From NCBI GenBank assembly GCA_009773995.1, contig VSMY01000076.1, positions 1 to 13,193 on the forward strand: a DNA stretch of 13,193 nucleotides, given 5' to 3'. Position numbers and translations under genes: made by a program. The notes beneath the pieces were generated by a model that worked only from the letters and a program-made list of their open reading frames with translations, ran no database searches and was not told where the DNA came from. This DNA comes from Oscillibacter sp. Its GTDB lineage: Bacteria > Bacillota > Clostridia > Oscillospirales > Oscillospiraceae. This document shows, piece by piece, positions 1 through 6,040 of this stretch (positions within the stretch are counted from its first letter, which is position 1; each line of letters begins with the position of its first letter).

Positions 1-145
1 AGACCAGCTGCGCCTCTCCCAGCAGCTTCCCTCCGGAGGCCTCCTGAACCTCCCGGCCGGTGTAAATCCAGTTCAGCGCCACCGCCGAGCACACCAGCAC
101 CGCCATTACCGCCACCACGGCGTTCCGTTTCCATCTCGCGCTCAT
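1..145 (-). CDS. spoIIIAH: Stage III sporulation protein AH, N-terminal part (gene cut by window edge)
   Basis: Only the first 48 codons are in the window; the gene continues beyond base 1. The start is an ATG at 145-143, preceded by a GGAGGAGG ribosome binding site about 8 bases upstream, and it follows the spoIIIAG stop by 23 bases. The visible protein begins MSARWKRNAVVAVMAVLVC. It has a short basic N-terminus and one hydrophobic segment (about residues 8-24), then a soluble stretch starting with NWIYTGREVQE. This is the topology of SpoIIIAH, a mother-cell membrane protein. Its extracytoplasmic YscJ-like domain binds forespore SpoIIQ and forms a ring across the intermembrane space during engulfment. 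The ring domain and the SpoIIQ-binding part lie outside the window, so the identification rests on the N-terminal topology and on being the last gene of an ordered spoIIIA operon. Confidence 0.85.
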   Translation of the reverse strand, partial: MSARWKRNAVVAVMAVLVCSAVALNWIYTGREVQEASGGKLLGEAQLV

Positions 146-168
146 AGACCCTTTCCTCCTCCAAATAA

Positions 169-699
169 TCACTGCCATTTTGCCACCGTGACCCGGTCGG
201 TAGGCAGGCCGGTGAGAGCGGCCACCGCCCCCGTCACCGCCAGCCGGACCTCCGCGCTGCCGCCGCCCTGGCACACCACCAGGGCCCCCCGGTAGGTGGG
301 ATACGTCGTCCGCACCACCACCGCCTCGTCTCCCCCAGAGCCGTCCAAGCGGACCGTCTCCGACTTGCGGGAGTAATCCTCCGGCGCGGCGGTGTCCCCG
401 CTGTAGCTCAAAAGGGTGTCCTGGGCCAGCTGCCGCTCCCCGTCGGAGTCCACCGTCAGCATCACCTTCACCTGACCCACGCCGTCCATGGCCGCCAGAA
501 TGTTCTCCATTTCCGTCTGTACCGTCTGGAGGTCCCAGCCGCCCTTGACGCTCTGGGGGTCCTTCCGATCCGACCGGAGGGCGGCCTCTCCGCTCCCCAG
601 TCCCGGCCACAGCAGCAGCCCCGCGCCGATCAGCGCCACCAGCGCCGCGTACTTGTACTTGTTCCATATCTTTCGCGCTCCTTCAGTTTTTTCCTTCAT
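169..699 (-). CDS. spoIIIAG: Stage III sporulation protein AG
   Basis: A 176-residue protein with a basic N-terminus (MKEKTEGARKIWNKYKY), one membrane segment at about residues 18-33 and an extracytoplasmic domain. A stretch near ENILAAMDGVGQVKVMLTVDSDGE matches the ring-building motif region of SpoIIIAG. In the family SpoIIIAG forms a large ring in the intermembrane space between mother cell and forespore, part of the feeding-tube channel. It is shorter than the B. subtilis protein (about 229 residues), as is common in clostridia. An in-frame ATG exists 10 codons upstream (729), but the ATG at 699 has GGAGAGG at a suitable distance and gives the usual N-terminus, so 699 is chosen. With that start the gene overlaps the end of spoIIIAF by 17 bases, suggesting translational coupling. 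Confidence 0.9.
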   Translation of the reverse strand: MKEKTEGARKIWNKYKYAALVALIGAGLLLWPGLGSGEAALRSDRKDPQSVKGGWDLQTVQTEMENILAAMDGVGQVKVMLTVDSDGERQLAQDTLLSYSGDTAAPEDYSRKSETVRLDGSGGDEAVVVRTTYPTYRGALVVCQGGGSAEVRLAVTGAVAALTGLPTDRVTVAKWQ

Positions 700-1165
700 G
701 CCAAACCTGCCTCTCCGCCGGAATTCCAAGCTCCCCCGCGATCCAGTCCGCCAGGTCCTGGGAGTAAGGGCCCGTCAAAACCACCGAGGCCGGGACGGGC
801 GTTTCCCCGTCCGCTCCCGGCTCCGTCTCCACCCAGGCCCCCACGTCCAGCCCCAGCGCGTCCGCTTTGTCCGATATATATGCCGCGGTCCTCCCGGCTA
901 TGATTGCCGCCAGCTCTTCTTTTCCCGCGGCGTCCAGCTCCGCCGCCCGCTTCTCAACGGCGGCCTCGTAGTCGGAGAAGTCCAGCCGCAGCCGCCCCAG
1001 GTCCGTTTTCAGCGCCGGCTGGAGCAGCGCCGCCAGCAGCAGCAGCCCCCCGGTGAAGCCGGAGATCTTCCGCAGGGTTCCCTCCGGCACCAGAGTCTGG
1101 ACCACGGTCAGCAGCAGCGTCACCGCCGCGATGGAGGTGAGCCAGCTCCGCACCGCCCCAATCAT
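683..1165 (-). CDS. spoIIIAF: Stage III sporulation protein AF
   Basis: A 160-residue protein starting MIGAVRSWLTSIAAVTLL, with two N-terminal hydrophobic segments (about 8-25 and 37-50) and a hydrophilic C-terminal domain. This is the SpoIIIAF layout: two transmembrane helices and a soluble domain related to ring-forming secretion proteins. It is part of the SpoIIIA-SpoIIQ channel in the mother-cell membrane around the forespore. The ATG at 1165-1163 overlaps the spoIIIAE stop in an ATGA arrangement, which is strong evidence for both the start and coupled translation. A much longer open frame runs upstream in this frame through spoIIIAE, but it is a GC-driven shadow. Identity rests on topology, size and exact operon position, because the C-terminal domain is poorly conserved across the family. 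Confidence 0.88.
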   Translation of the reverse strand: MIGAVRSWLTSIAAVTLLLTVVQTLVPEGTLRKISGFTGGLLLLAALLQPALKTDLGRLRLDFSDYEAAVEKRAAELDAAGKEELAAIIAGRTAAYISDKADALGLDVGAWVETEPGADGETPVPASVVLTGPYSQDLADWIAGELGIPAERQVWHEGKN

Positions 1166-2235
1166 GGCGTCACCGCCGCCACGGAGCTGAGCACCGACAC
1201 CAGCAGCAGCAGGGCGCAGCTCCCCGTCATGCCCAGCACCAGGCCGAAGGCCCCGCCCAGCCCGTCGATGAGCTTGCACAGCTCCGGCGCGCCCACCGCC
1301 GCCGCCAGGAAGGCGGAGAGCTTGTACAGCAAATACTGCACCCCCAGCTGCAAAAAAGGATAGGCGCAGGCGGCCAGGATGGCCAGCATCCCGAACACGC
1401 CGATGGTGTTTTTCAGCATCCCCGCCCCGGCCAGGACGGTTTCCGCCGCCTCGGCGATGATGCCCCCCACCACCGGCACCGCGCCGGAAATGGCGGCCTT
1501 GGCCACCTTTACCGAGGCCCCGTCCGCCGCCCCGGCGATGACCCGGACGGCGGAGAGGTACACGGTGAACAGCAGCAGAGAGGAGGTGAGAATCCAGGTG
1601 ACGATTTTTTTCAGCGCCTCGGCGACGGCCCCCAGCCGGTTCTCCGGCAGGCAGGCCCCGGCGGCCAGAGCCCCGATGTACAGATAGACCAGGGGGAGCA
1701 GCAGCCCGTCGATGAGTTCCATCAAAAGGTCCGCCAGGAACACGGTGGTCACCTGCTGGAAGGTGGCGGTGGTCACCCGCCCGGAGGCTGCCGTGGCCGC
1801 CGCCAGGGTGGGCAGCAGGGCCTTGGAAAAAACGTTCAGTTCTCCAATGGTCTCCGCCCCCAGGCCAATGAGGTCCTCCAGGCTTCCCGCCGTCAGCAGG
1901 GTCACCGCCAGGGCCCCCGCCATAGGCAGAAAAGCCGGGGTCTTTCCCGTCCCCTGGGCGAAGCCGTCCACCGCGCCGCAGGCCACCGCCACCAGCAGGA
2001 TGGACGCCGCTCCCCGGAGTCGCTGACGCAAGACGGCTTTTACCTCCTTGGAAACGCGTTCCACGATTCCCGCCAATCCCTGAGAAAAGCCCTCGGGGCC
2101 GGAGAGATCCCCAATTTCCAGCACATCCTCCGCCGCCTCCGGCAGCGCGTCCGTCAGGTCCCTGGGCAGCTCCGCCGCCTGGGCCTGGCCCGTCAGGGCC
2201 AGGAGGAGGAACAGCAGGCAGATCCATTTCTTCAT
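1162..2235 (-). CDS. spoIIIAE: Stage III sporulation protein AE
   Basis: A 357-residue polytopic membrane protein. It opens with a clear signal peptide (MKKWICLLFLLLALTG, likely cleavage after AQA near residue 20), followed by an extracytoplasmic stretch and a series of hydrophobic helices covering most of residues 80-357. SpoIIIAE is the largest membrane component of the SpoIIIA complex and is thought to form part of the conduit through the mother-cell membrane. The start is an ATG at 2235-2233 that overlaps the spoIIIAD stop as ATGA. The stop overlaps the spoIIIAF start in the same way, so AD-AE-AF are translationally chained. The frame remains open far upstream (to 2655), but those residues are out-of-frame readings of spoIIIAD and are not part of the gene. 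It is slightly shorter than the B. subtilis protein (about 399 residues). Confidence 0.93.
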   Translation of the reverse strand: MKKWICLLFLLLALTGQAQAAELPRDLTDALPEAAEDVLEIGDLSGPEGFSQGLAGIVERVSKEVKAVLRQRLRGAASILLVAVACGAVDGFAQGTGKTPAFLPMAGALAVTLLTAGSLEDLIGLGAETIGELNVFSKALLPTLAAATAASGRVTTATFQQVTTVFLADLLMELIDGLLLPLVYLYIGALAAGACLPENRLGAVAEALKKIVTWILTSSLLLFTVYLSAVRVIAGAADGASVKVAKAAISGAVPVVGGIIAEAAETVLAGAGMLKNTIGVFGMLAILAACAYPFLQLGVQYLLYKLSAFLAAAVGAPELCKLIDGLGGAFGLVLGMTGSCALLLLVSVLSSVAAVTP

Positions 2236-2621
2236 CGCATCAGCTCCATCAACAGAGACAGCACCGCCCGAAGAAGGGGCAGGGCGGCGACCAGGGCACA
2301 GACCGCCCCCGCCGTCTCCACCACCGAGGCCAGGGCCGACTCCCCCGCGTCCCGGCAGAGGCTGCCGCCCAGCTTCACCACCAGGGCGATGCCCACGGTT
2401 TTGTACAGGGGGATAAACAGCTCCCGGGACAAGCCGCTCTCCTCCACCAGCTCTCCCATAAACCCCATCAGCCGCTCCAGGCTCCCCGCCAGGGAGAGGA
2501 GCACCGCCGCCGTGGCCCCCAGGGTCAGCAGCAGCGCGGCCTCCGGGCTTCCCCGCCGCACCACCAGGGCCAGCAGCGCCGCCACGACGCACAGCGCCGC
2601 CGCCTGAACGGACAGCTCCAC
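2232..2621 (-). CDS. spoIIIAD: Stage III sporulation protein AD
   Basis: A 129-residue, very hydrophobic protein with several membrane helices (about residues 3-22, 27-48, 76-90 and 98-120), matching SpoIIIAD in length and topology. It is a small membrane subunit of the SpoIIIA channel, resembling the SpoIIIAC family. The start is a GTG at 2621-2619, two bases after the spoIIIAC stop. No convincing ribosome binding site lies in front of it, so translation probably depends on ribosomes finishing spoIIIAC. The recognisable central part includes ELFIPLYKTVGIALVVKLGG. The stop overlaps the spoIIIAE start (ATGA). Confidence 0.93.
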   Translation of the reverse strand: MELSVQAAALCVVAALLALVVRRGSPEAALLLTLGATAAVLLSLAGSLERLMGFMGELVEESGLSRELFIPLYKTVGIALVVKLGGSLCRDAGESALASVVETAGAVCALVAALPLLRAVLSLLMELMR

Positions 2622-2623
2622 GG

Positions 2624-2818
2624 CTAAAAGTTGAACAGGGTCTTGATGAGGTCAAAGAGGTCGCTGATCTCCTGGACCATCATCATCAAGACCACCACCA
2701 GCCCCGCTAGGGTCGTCATCATGGCCTGCTCCTCCCGGCCGGAGCGGACCAGCAGCTGGTTCAGCACCGCCACCAGGATGCCGATGGCCGCTATCTTGAA
2801 AATCAAATCCACATCCAT
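2624..2818 (-). CDS. spoIIIAC: Stage III sporulation protein AC
   Basis: A 64-residue membrane protein with two helices (about residues 7-24 and 34-48) separated by a short polar loop (VRSGREEQA). It matches SpoIIIAC closely in size and pattern, with the family-typical start MDVDLIFKIAAIGI and the C-terminal stretch beginning QEISDLFDLIKTLF. It is one of the best conserved SpoIIIA proteins and a small subunit of the sporulation channel in the mother-cell membrane. The ATG at 2818-2816 lies 12 bases after the spoIIIAB stop; the intergenic spacer contains GGGGAACG as a weak ribosome binding site. It is short enough to be missed by gene callers, but the identification is firm. Confidence 0.95.
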   Translation of the reverse strand: MDVDLIFKIAAIGILVAVLNQLLVRSGREEQAMMTTLAGLVVVLMMMVQEISDLFDLIKTLFNF

Positions 2819-2830
2819 GCGTTCGTTCCC

Positions 2831-3328
2831 CTATATCAGTAAAATCACCAGCAGCGCCGCGGCGGAAAACCACAGCGCGGCGGCCCGTTTCTCCTCCTCG
2901 GGCCGCTTTCGCTCCGCCTCCCCGGCGCTGTTCGCCAGCGTATAGATGACATGGGATATTGCTTTACAGACTTTCTCTTCGTCGCCTTGCAGGTCCTGGG
3001 CCAAGGACGAGACGGCGGACTTATCCCTTTCGGAGAGGGGCAGGGCCTCCACATGCTCCCGCCAGCTCTCAGGGAGGTTCTCCCCAACCGCGGCGGCCCT
3101 GGAAGCGGCCCGGAAAAAGGCGGCGGCGGGCTCTTCGCAGTCTTCGGCCAGGGTGCTCAGCAGTACGGGCAGGGGCGTCCGGGCCATGCGGACCTCCTCC
3201 CCCATCCGGCGGAAGGCCCGCTGGAGGTCCGACAGCGTGTCCCGTTCCCGGCGGCGCTCCGCCTGCTGGACATACCAGGCCAGCGCGCCCCCGGAGGCCA
3301 CGCAGAGGCTTCCCAGCAGCTTCAGCAT
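2831..3328 (-). CDS. spoIIIAB: Stage III sporulation protein AB
   Basis: A 165-residue protein, close to the B. subtilis length of 171. It has a hydrophobic N-terminal segment (about 3-20), a long mainly helical charged middle part and a C-terminal hydrophobic helix ending AALLVILLI. This arrangement resembles GspF-like secretion-system proteins, as reported for SpoIIIAB. It is thought to work with the SpoIIIAA ATPase at the mother-cell membrane. Recognisable family features include the RRRERDTLSDLQRAF region after the first helix and PLSERDKSAVSSLAQDLQG. The ATG at 3328-3326 overlaps the end of spoIIIAA by 7 bases (ATGCTGA), indicating coupled translation. Confidence 0.92.
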   Translation of the reverse strand: MLKLLGSLCVASGGALAWYVQQAERRRERDTLSDLQRAFRRMGEEVRMARTPLPVLLSTLAEDCEEPAAAFFRAASRAAAVGENLPESWREHVEALPLSERDKSAVSSLAQDLQGDEEKVCKAISHVIYTLANSAGEAERKRPEEEKRAAALWFSAAALLVILLI

Positions 3329-4236
3329 GGCAGCTCCTCCAGGGCGTAGGCCCGTCCTTTTTCGTCCCGCTGAATGCGGACCGCCAGACGAAAGACCTGG
3401 TTTTCCAGCAGGGTCCGGTAGAGGGGCTTGCGCAAGAGCTCCGGGACGTCGGCGGCGTGGATGGTGGCCAGCAGCCCCACGCCGCAGCCCGCTGCCAGAC
3501 TCATGGCGGTCAGGTCCTCCCGGACGGTGATCTCGTCCACGGCGATGATCTGGGGGTTCATGGCCCGGAGAACGATGGGGATGCCCAGGGCCTTGGGACA
3601 GGCGTCCAGCACGTCCGTCCGGGGCCCCACGTCCATCTGGGGGACTCCTCGATGGACCACCGCCACCTCCCCCCGTTCGTCGATGAGGGAAATTCTTTGC
3701 GCCGGATAGTCCGGTCCTCCCTGAGAGAGACAGCGCACCAGGTCCCGCAGGAGAGTCGTTTTTCCGCCCCCCGGCGGGGAGAGAATCAGTGTATTGACAA
3801 AGCCGCCGTTTCGGAACAGCCTGGGTGTAATTCCTTCGGCCACGCCCTTCCGCTCCCTGGCGATCCGGATGACCGCCGAAGAGAGGTTTTTCAGGTTTGT
3901 ATTCATCCTGTCCTTCATCACCGCCGTGCCGCAGAGCCCCACCCGGAAGCCTCCCCGGACGGGGAGAAATCCCTCCCGGATGGACTCCGACGCAGCGTAA
4001 CGGGAGAACTCCGTGGCGATGTCGCACAGGGTTTCCAGCTCCTCCGGCTCCACCTCCGCCTCCAGCGGCAGCTCCCCCGCGGGCAGCAGCACCGCCAGAG
4101 GCCGCCCCGCCCGGAGGCGGATCTCCTCCGCCAGGGCCTTCTCCTGGTCGGAGAGGGCCAGCGCCGCCTTGCGGAGGCGGCTGGGCAGGATGGCGGCGGC
4201 CTGTTCGTAGCGGGAAACCAATTCGTTTTTTGGCAA
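3322..4236 (-). CDS. spoIIIAA: Stage III sporulation protein AA, secretion-type ATPase
   Basis: A 304-residue soluble ATPase (B. subtilis 307), first gene of the operon. It belongs to the secretion-superfamily ATPases (related to GspE/VirB11-type enzymes) and is required, through its ATPase activity, for sigma-G activity in the engulfed forespore. Visible motifs: Walker A SPPGGGKTT at residues 153-161, IDERGE at 185-190, a Walker B strand IIAVDEI at 230-236 and ATIHA at 257-261. A TTG at 4236-4234 is chosen as start because AAAGGGGG lies 8 bases upstream and the protein length then matches the family. The frame stays open to 4449, but that extension would run through the promoter and the upstream terminator hairpin, so it is not used. 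Confidence 0.95.
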   Translation of the reverse strand: MPKNELVSRYEQAAAILPSRLRKAALALSDQEKALAEEIRLRAGRPLAVLLPAGELPLEAEVEPEELETLCDIATEFSRYAASESIREGFLPVRGGFRVGLCGTAVMKDRMNTNLKNLSSAVIRIARERKGVAEGITPRLFRNGGFVNTLILSPPGGGKTTLLRDLVRCLSQGGPDYPAQRISLIDERGEVAVVHRGVPQMDVGPRTDVLDACPKALGIPIVLRAMNPQIIAVDEITVREDLTAMSLAAGCGVGLLATIHAADVPELLRKPLYRTLLENQVFRLAVRIQRDEKGRAYALEELPC

Positions 4237-4265
4237 GGGAGATTCCCCCTTTCTTTGGTTACTCC

Positions 4266-4294
4266 ACTCTATGAAGGCCCGTCCCGGTCTATGC
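4266..4294 (-). promoter_or_regulatory. Sigma-E-like promoter of the spoIIIA operon
   Basis: On the minus strand GCATAGA (4294-4288) and CATAGAGT (4273-4266) are separated by 14 bases. Known sigma-E promoters have a -35 around KMATATT and a -10 of CATACANT with 13-15 bases between them. The -10 matches at all but one of its defined positions and the -35 keeps the ATA core. Transcription would begin near 4259, leaving a leader of about 20 bases that carries the spoIIIAA ribosome binding site. The spoIIIA operon is a known sigma-E regulon member in B. subtilis. The site itself is a prediction from matching by eye. Confidence 0.55.
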
Positions 4295-4321
4295 CGGGTT
4301 TGTCCAAAAAATTTTGGGCGC

Positions 4322-4355
4322 AAAGAAACGCCTGTCTCCCGACAGGCGTTTCTTT
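4322..4355 (-). terminator. Rho-independent terminator after the sigma/DUF4179 operon
   Basis: A perfect 15-bp inverted repeat (AAAGAAACGCCTGTC / GACAGGCGTTTCTTT) with a 4-base loop begins 9 bases past the stop of the DUF4179-like gene. Read on the minus strand, the descending arm ends in TTTCTTT and an A/T-rich run (AAAATTTTTT) follows shortly after. The A-rich and T-rich flanks are symmetric, so it could also stop plus-strand transcription. It separates this operon from the spoIIIA promoter just downstream. Confidence 0.8.
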
Positions 4356-4364
4356 TGGTGCGCT

Positions 4365-5447
4365 TCATTTTTTCGGTTTTTCCAGAGGAATCACCACGTC
4401 GCCGAAGCGGATGGATTCCGTCTTGGAGAGGTCCACAGGAAACTCCCAATAGCCATGCGCTTCTTTGTCCTTCCGTTCCGACGGGTCCTCTGCGACAATG
4501 GCCCCTGCGTAATATCCATTAACCGTTACGCCACCCGCCATTTGTAGATCCGGAGCGTCAATCCAGTATTCCGGCGTGGCGTCCTTGGGCCGAATAAAGC
4601 TGTAACCCGTGGATGTCACCCGGATGTCCCGGATTGTGAAAGGCTTTTTGCTTTCACTTATGACCTCCTTGCCGGCAACCACTTTCGATTCGGTGCGTAT
4701 GCCGTTCACGCGGGCAATCTTCGCCGCTAGGGCCGCTTGGTCCTTCACAGGTTTCAGCGTAAAGGGCAGATTCCACGTTCCCTCCAGCTCCTCAAAGTGC
4801 CTTGACCCCTCTTTTCCCGGTTCCGGCGCTTTTCCAAGCAGTACGATGCCGTCAAGACGAAGTTCCATCTCGCCGCCCTCCAGGAAATTGACGCCGGTCG
4901 GGGCCTGCCACATCCAAAGCTGGACCTGCGTCCCATCCTCCATTACGCCGACATCTCTGGCCAACATACCATGAAGGGTAGGACCGTCGATCACTTCCTT
5001 TTCCATGGGTCCGCCAACAAGATCTGCGCCCCGGAAATCCCAGCGGTCCACCAGCTTCTCCCCCTTGAACTTCAGCATAATCCACAGGACATTTTCTCCG
5101 GGGGTGACGGAATCCAAGGTCACAGTAATGCCGTTGTCTGTGACGGAGGTTCCCACCGGCTGGACCAGACTCTCAATGACCGCCGCCTGTTCCTTGGGCA
5201 TCTCCTCTGCGCCGCCGGACTCCGCCCATTGTTGGTTAAACCACTCCTGTAAGGTCTGGGGCACGCCGATGGCCGCCGCCAGGGCCGTCCCGGCCAGAAT
5301 GACGGCCAGCGCCGCCGCAATGATAAAAGACACAGATACTTTCTTGACGACCTGGGTCCTCTCCTGCTTTGTCATGTTCATGACCTCCTCTTTCAGTCTC
5401 TCGGAGGCGCGGACCTCGTCAAACATTTCCTGATACGATGCTTTCAA
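4365..5447 (-). CDS. Membrane-anchored DUF4179-like protein, putative sigma-factor regulator
   Basis: A 360-residue protein with a cytoplasmic N-terminus of about 36 charged residues (MKASYQEMFDEVRASERLKE), one membrane helix (about 38-60) and a large extracytoplasmic domain rich in beta-type sequence. The overall look fits the DUF4179 proteins that are commonly encoded directly after ECF sigma factors in Firmicutes. By analogy the N-terminal tail may bind the sigma factor inside the cell while the outer domain senses an envelope condition; this role is inferred. The tail has no cysteines or histidines, so it is not a zinc-type anti-sigma domain. The start is a TTG at 5447-5445 with AGGAGG 8 bases upstream, three bases after the sigma gene stop, so the two are co-transcribed. 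The strong terminator at 4322-4355 ends the operon. Confidence 0.7.
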   Translation of the reverse strand: MKASYQEMFDEVRASERLKEEVMNMTKQERTQVVKKVSVSFIIAAALAVILAGTALAAAIGVPQTLQEWFNQQWAESGGAEEMPKEQAAVIESLVQPVGTSVTDNGITVTLDSVTPGENVLWIMLKFKGEKLVDRWDFRGADLVGGPMEKEVIDGPTLHGMLARDVGVMEDGTQVQLWMWQAPTGVNFLEGGEMELRLDGIVLLGKAPEPGKEGSRHFEELEGTWNLPFTLKPVKDQAALAAKIARVNGIRTESKVVAGKEVISESKKPFTIRDIRVTSTGYSFIRPKDATPEYWIDAPDLQMAGGVTVNGYYAGAIVAEDPSERKDKEAHGYWEFPVDLSKTESIRFGDVVIPLEKPKK

Positions 5448-5450
5448 GGC

Positions 5451-5921
5451 TCACACCTCCTCTAATTGAATTTTCAGTTTCGCCCTGGCCCTGGCCAGCC
5501 GGGTCTGGACCGTGGACGCCTTCAAGCCCAGCAGCTCCCCCACCTCGTCCACTTTGTAGCCCTCGTAATAGTAGAGATACAGCGGCACGCGGTACTTGGC
5601 GGGAAGCTCCATGACCTCCTGATAAAGCGTCTGCCGGGCCGGGTCCGAGAACACCGGCTCCGGGCACTCAGACAGGGGCACCGTCCGCCTGCGCCAGGGA
5701 TGCTGGCTCATCCGCTTGCACTCGTTCAGGGCCACCCGCACCAGCCAGTGGCGCAGATGGTCCTCCCCCTGAAAGTCCGTGTCCGTCCGCCAGAGGCGGA
5801 GCATGGCGTTTTGGGCCGCGTCCTCCGCATCGGCGGGGTTTCGGAACCAGTTCAGGGCGATCCGGTACACCATGTCCAGGTAACGCTCCGCAGCGTCCGT
5901 AAATTGTCGTTCTGTCAGCAT
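5451..5921 (-). CDS. ECF-type RNA polymerase sigma factor (sigma-70 family)
   Basis: A 156-residue protein, typical of compact ECF sigma factors with only regions 2 and 4. Region 2 spans about residues 9-71 and includes YLDMVYRIALNWFRNPADAE and the core-binding/-10 recognition helix DAAQNAMLRLWR. Region 4 spans about 100-150, with LPAKYRVPLYLYYYEGYK and the helix-turn-helix VDEVGELLGLKASTVQTRL used for -35 recognition. Two starts are possible: a GTG at 5930, or an ATG at 5921-5919 with AAGGAG 8 bases upstream. The ATG is chosen because the ribosome binding site would overlap the GTG. The DUF4179-like gene follows after three bases, the usual sigma/regulator pairing. Target genes cannot be read from the window. 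No autoregulatory ECF promoter could be recognised confidently in the 120 bases upstream. Confidence 0.9.
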   Translation of the reverse strand: MLTERQFTDAAERYLDMVYRIALNWFRNPADAEDAAQNAMLRLWRTDTDFQGEDHLRHWLVRVALNECKRMSQHPWRRRTVPLSECPEPVFSDPARQTLYQEVMELPAKYRVPLYLYYYEGYKVDEVGELLGLKASTVQTRLARARAKLKIQLEEV

Positions 5922-5933
5922 GTGCAGCACTCC

Positions 5934-5950
5934 TTGAAAGGACCTTTCGA
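5934..5950. repeat. Short inverted repeat beside the sigma-factor ribosome binding site
   Basis: TTGAAAGG and CCTTTCGA flank a single base, matching at 7 of 8 positions. The repeat lies 13 bases upstream of the sigma start codon and touches its ribosome binding site (5930-5935). It could be an operator or an mRNA hairpin that partly masks the site, but such a short repeat may also be chance. Confidence 0.3.
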
Positions 5951-6010
5951 CAGCAATACCCGGCGAAGCTCCAAACTATCTCACAGGAGGCAGGAAAATT
6001 TTTCAACTGA

Positions 6011-6036
6011 AAAAGGAGGGCGGAAGCCCTCCTTTT
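6011..6036 (-). terminator. Rho-independent terminator of tyrS
   Basis: An 11-base arm AAAAGGAGGGC, a four-base loop and the complement GCCCTCCTTTT lie 4 bases past the tyrS stop. On the minus strand the helix runs into TTTTTCAG, giving the required U-rich tail. The site separates tyrS from the sigma-factor operon downstream. Confidence 0.88.
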
Positions 6037-6040
6037 CTCA

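Noticed and set aside
2959..4452. A 497-codon plus-strand open frame opposite spoIIIAA and spoIIIAB.
   Set aside because: Arg/Pro/Gly-rich shadow of two clear sporulation genes, crossing the operon promoter and terminator; no domain recognised.
5951..6010. A possible sigma-A promoter for the ECF sigma operon (TTGAAA followed by TGAGAT at 17 bases on the minus strand).
   Set aside because: The -10 matches at only 3 of 6 positions and the -35 overlaps the tyrS terminator tail; too weak to annotate. No clear ECF-type promoter was seen either.
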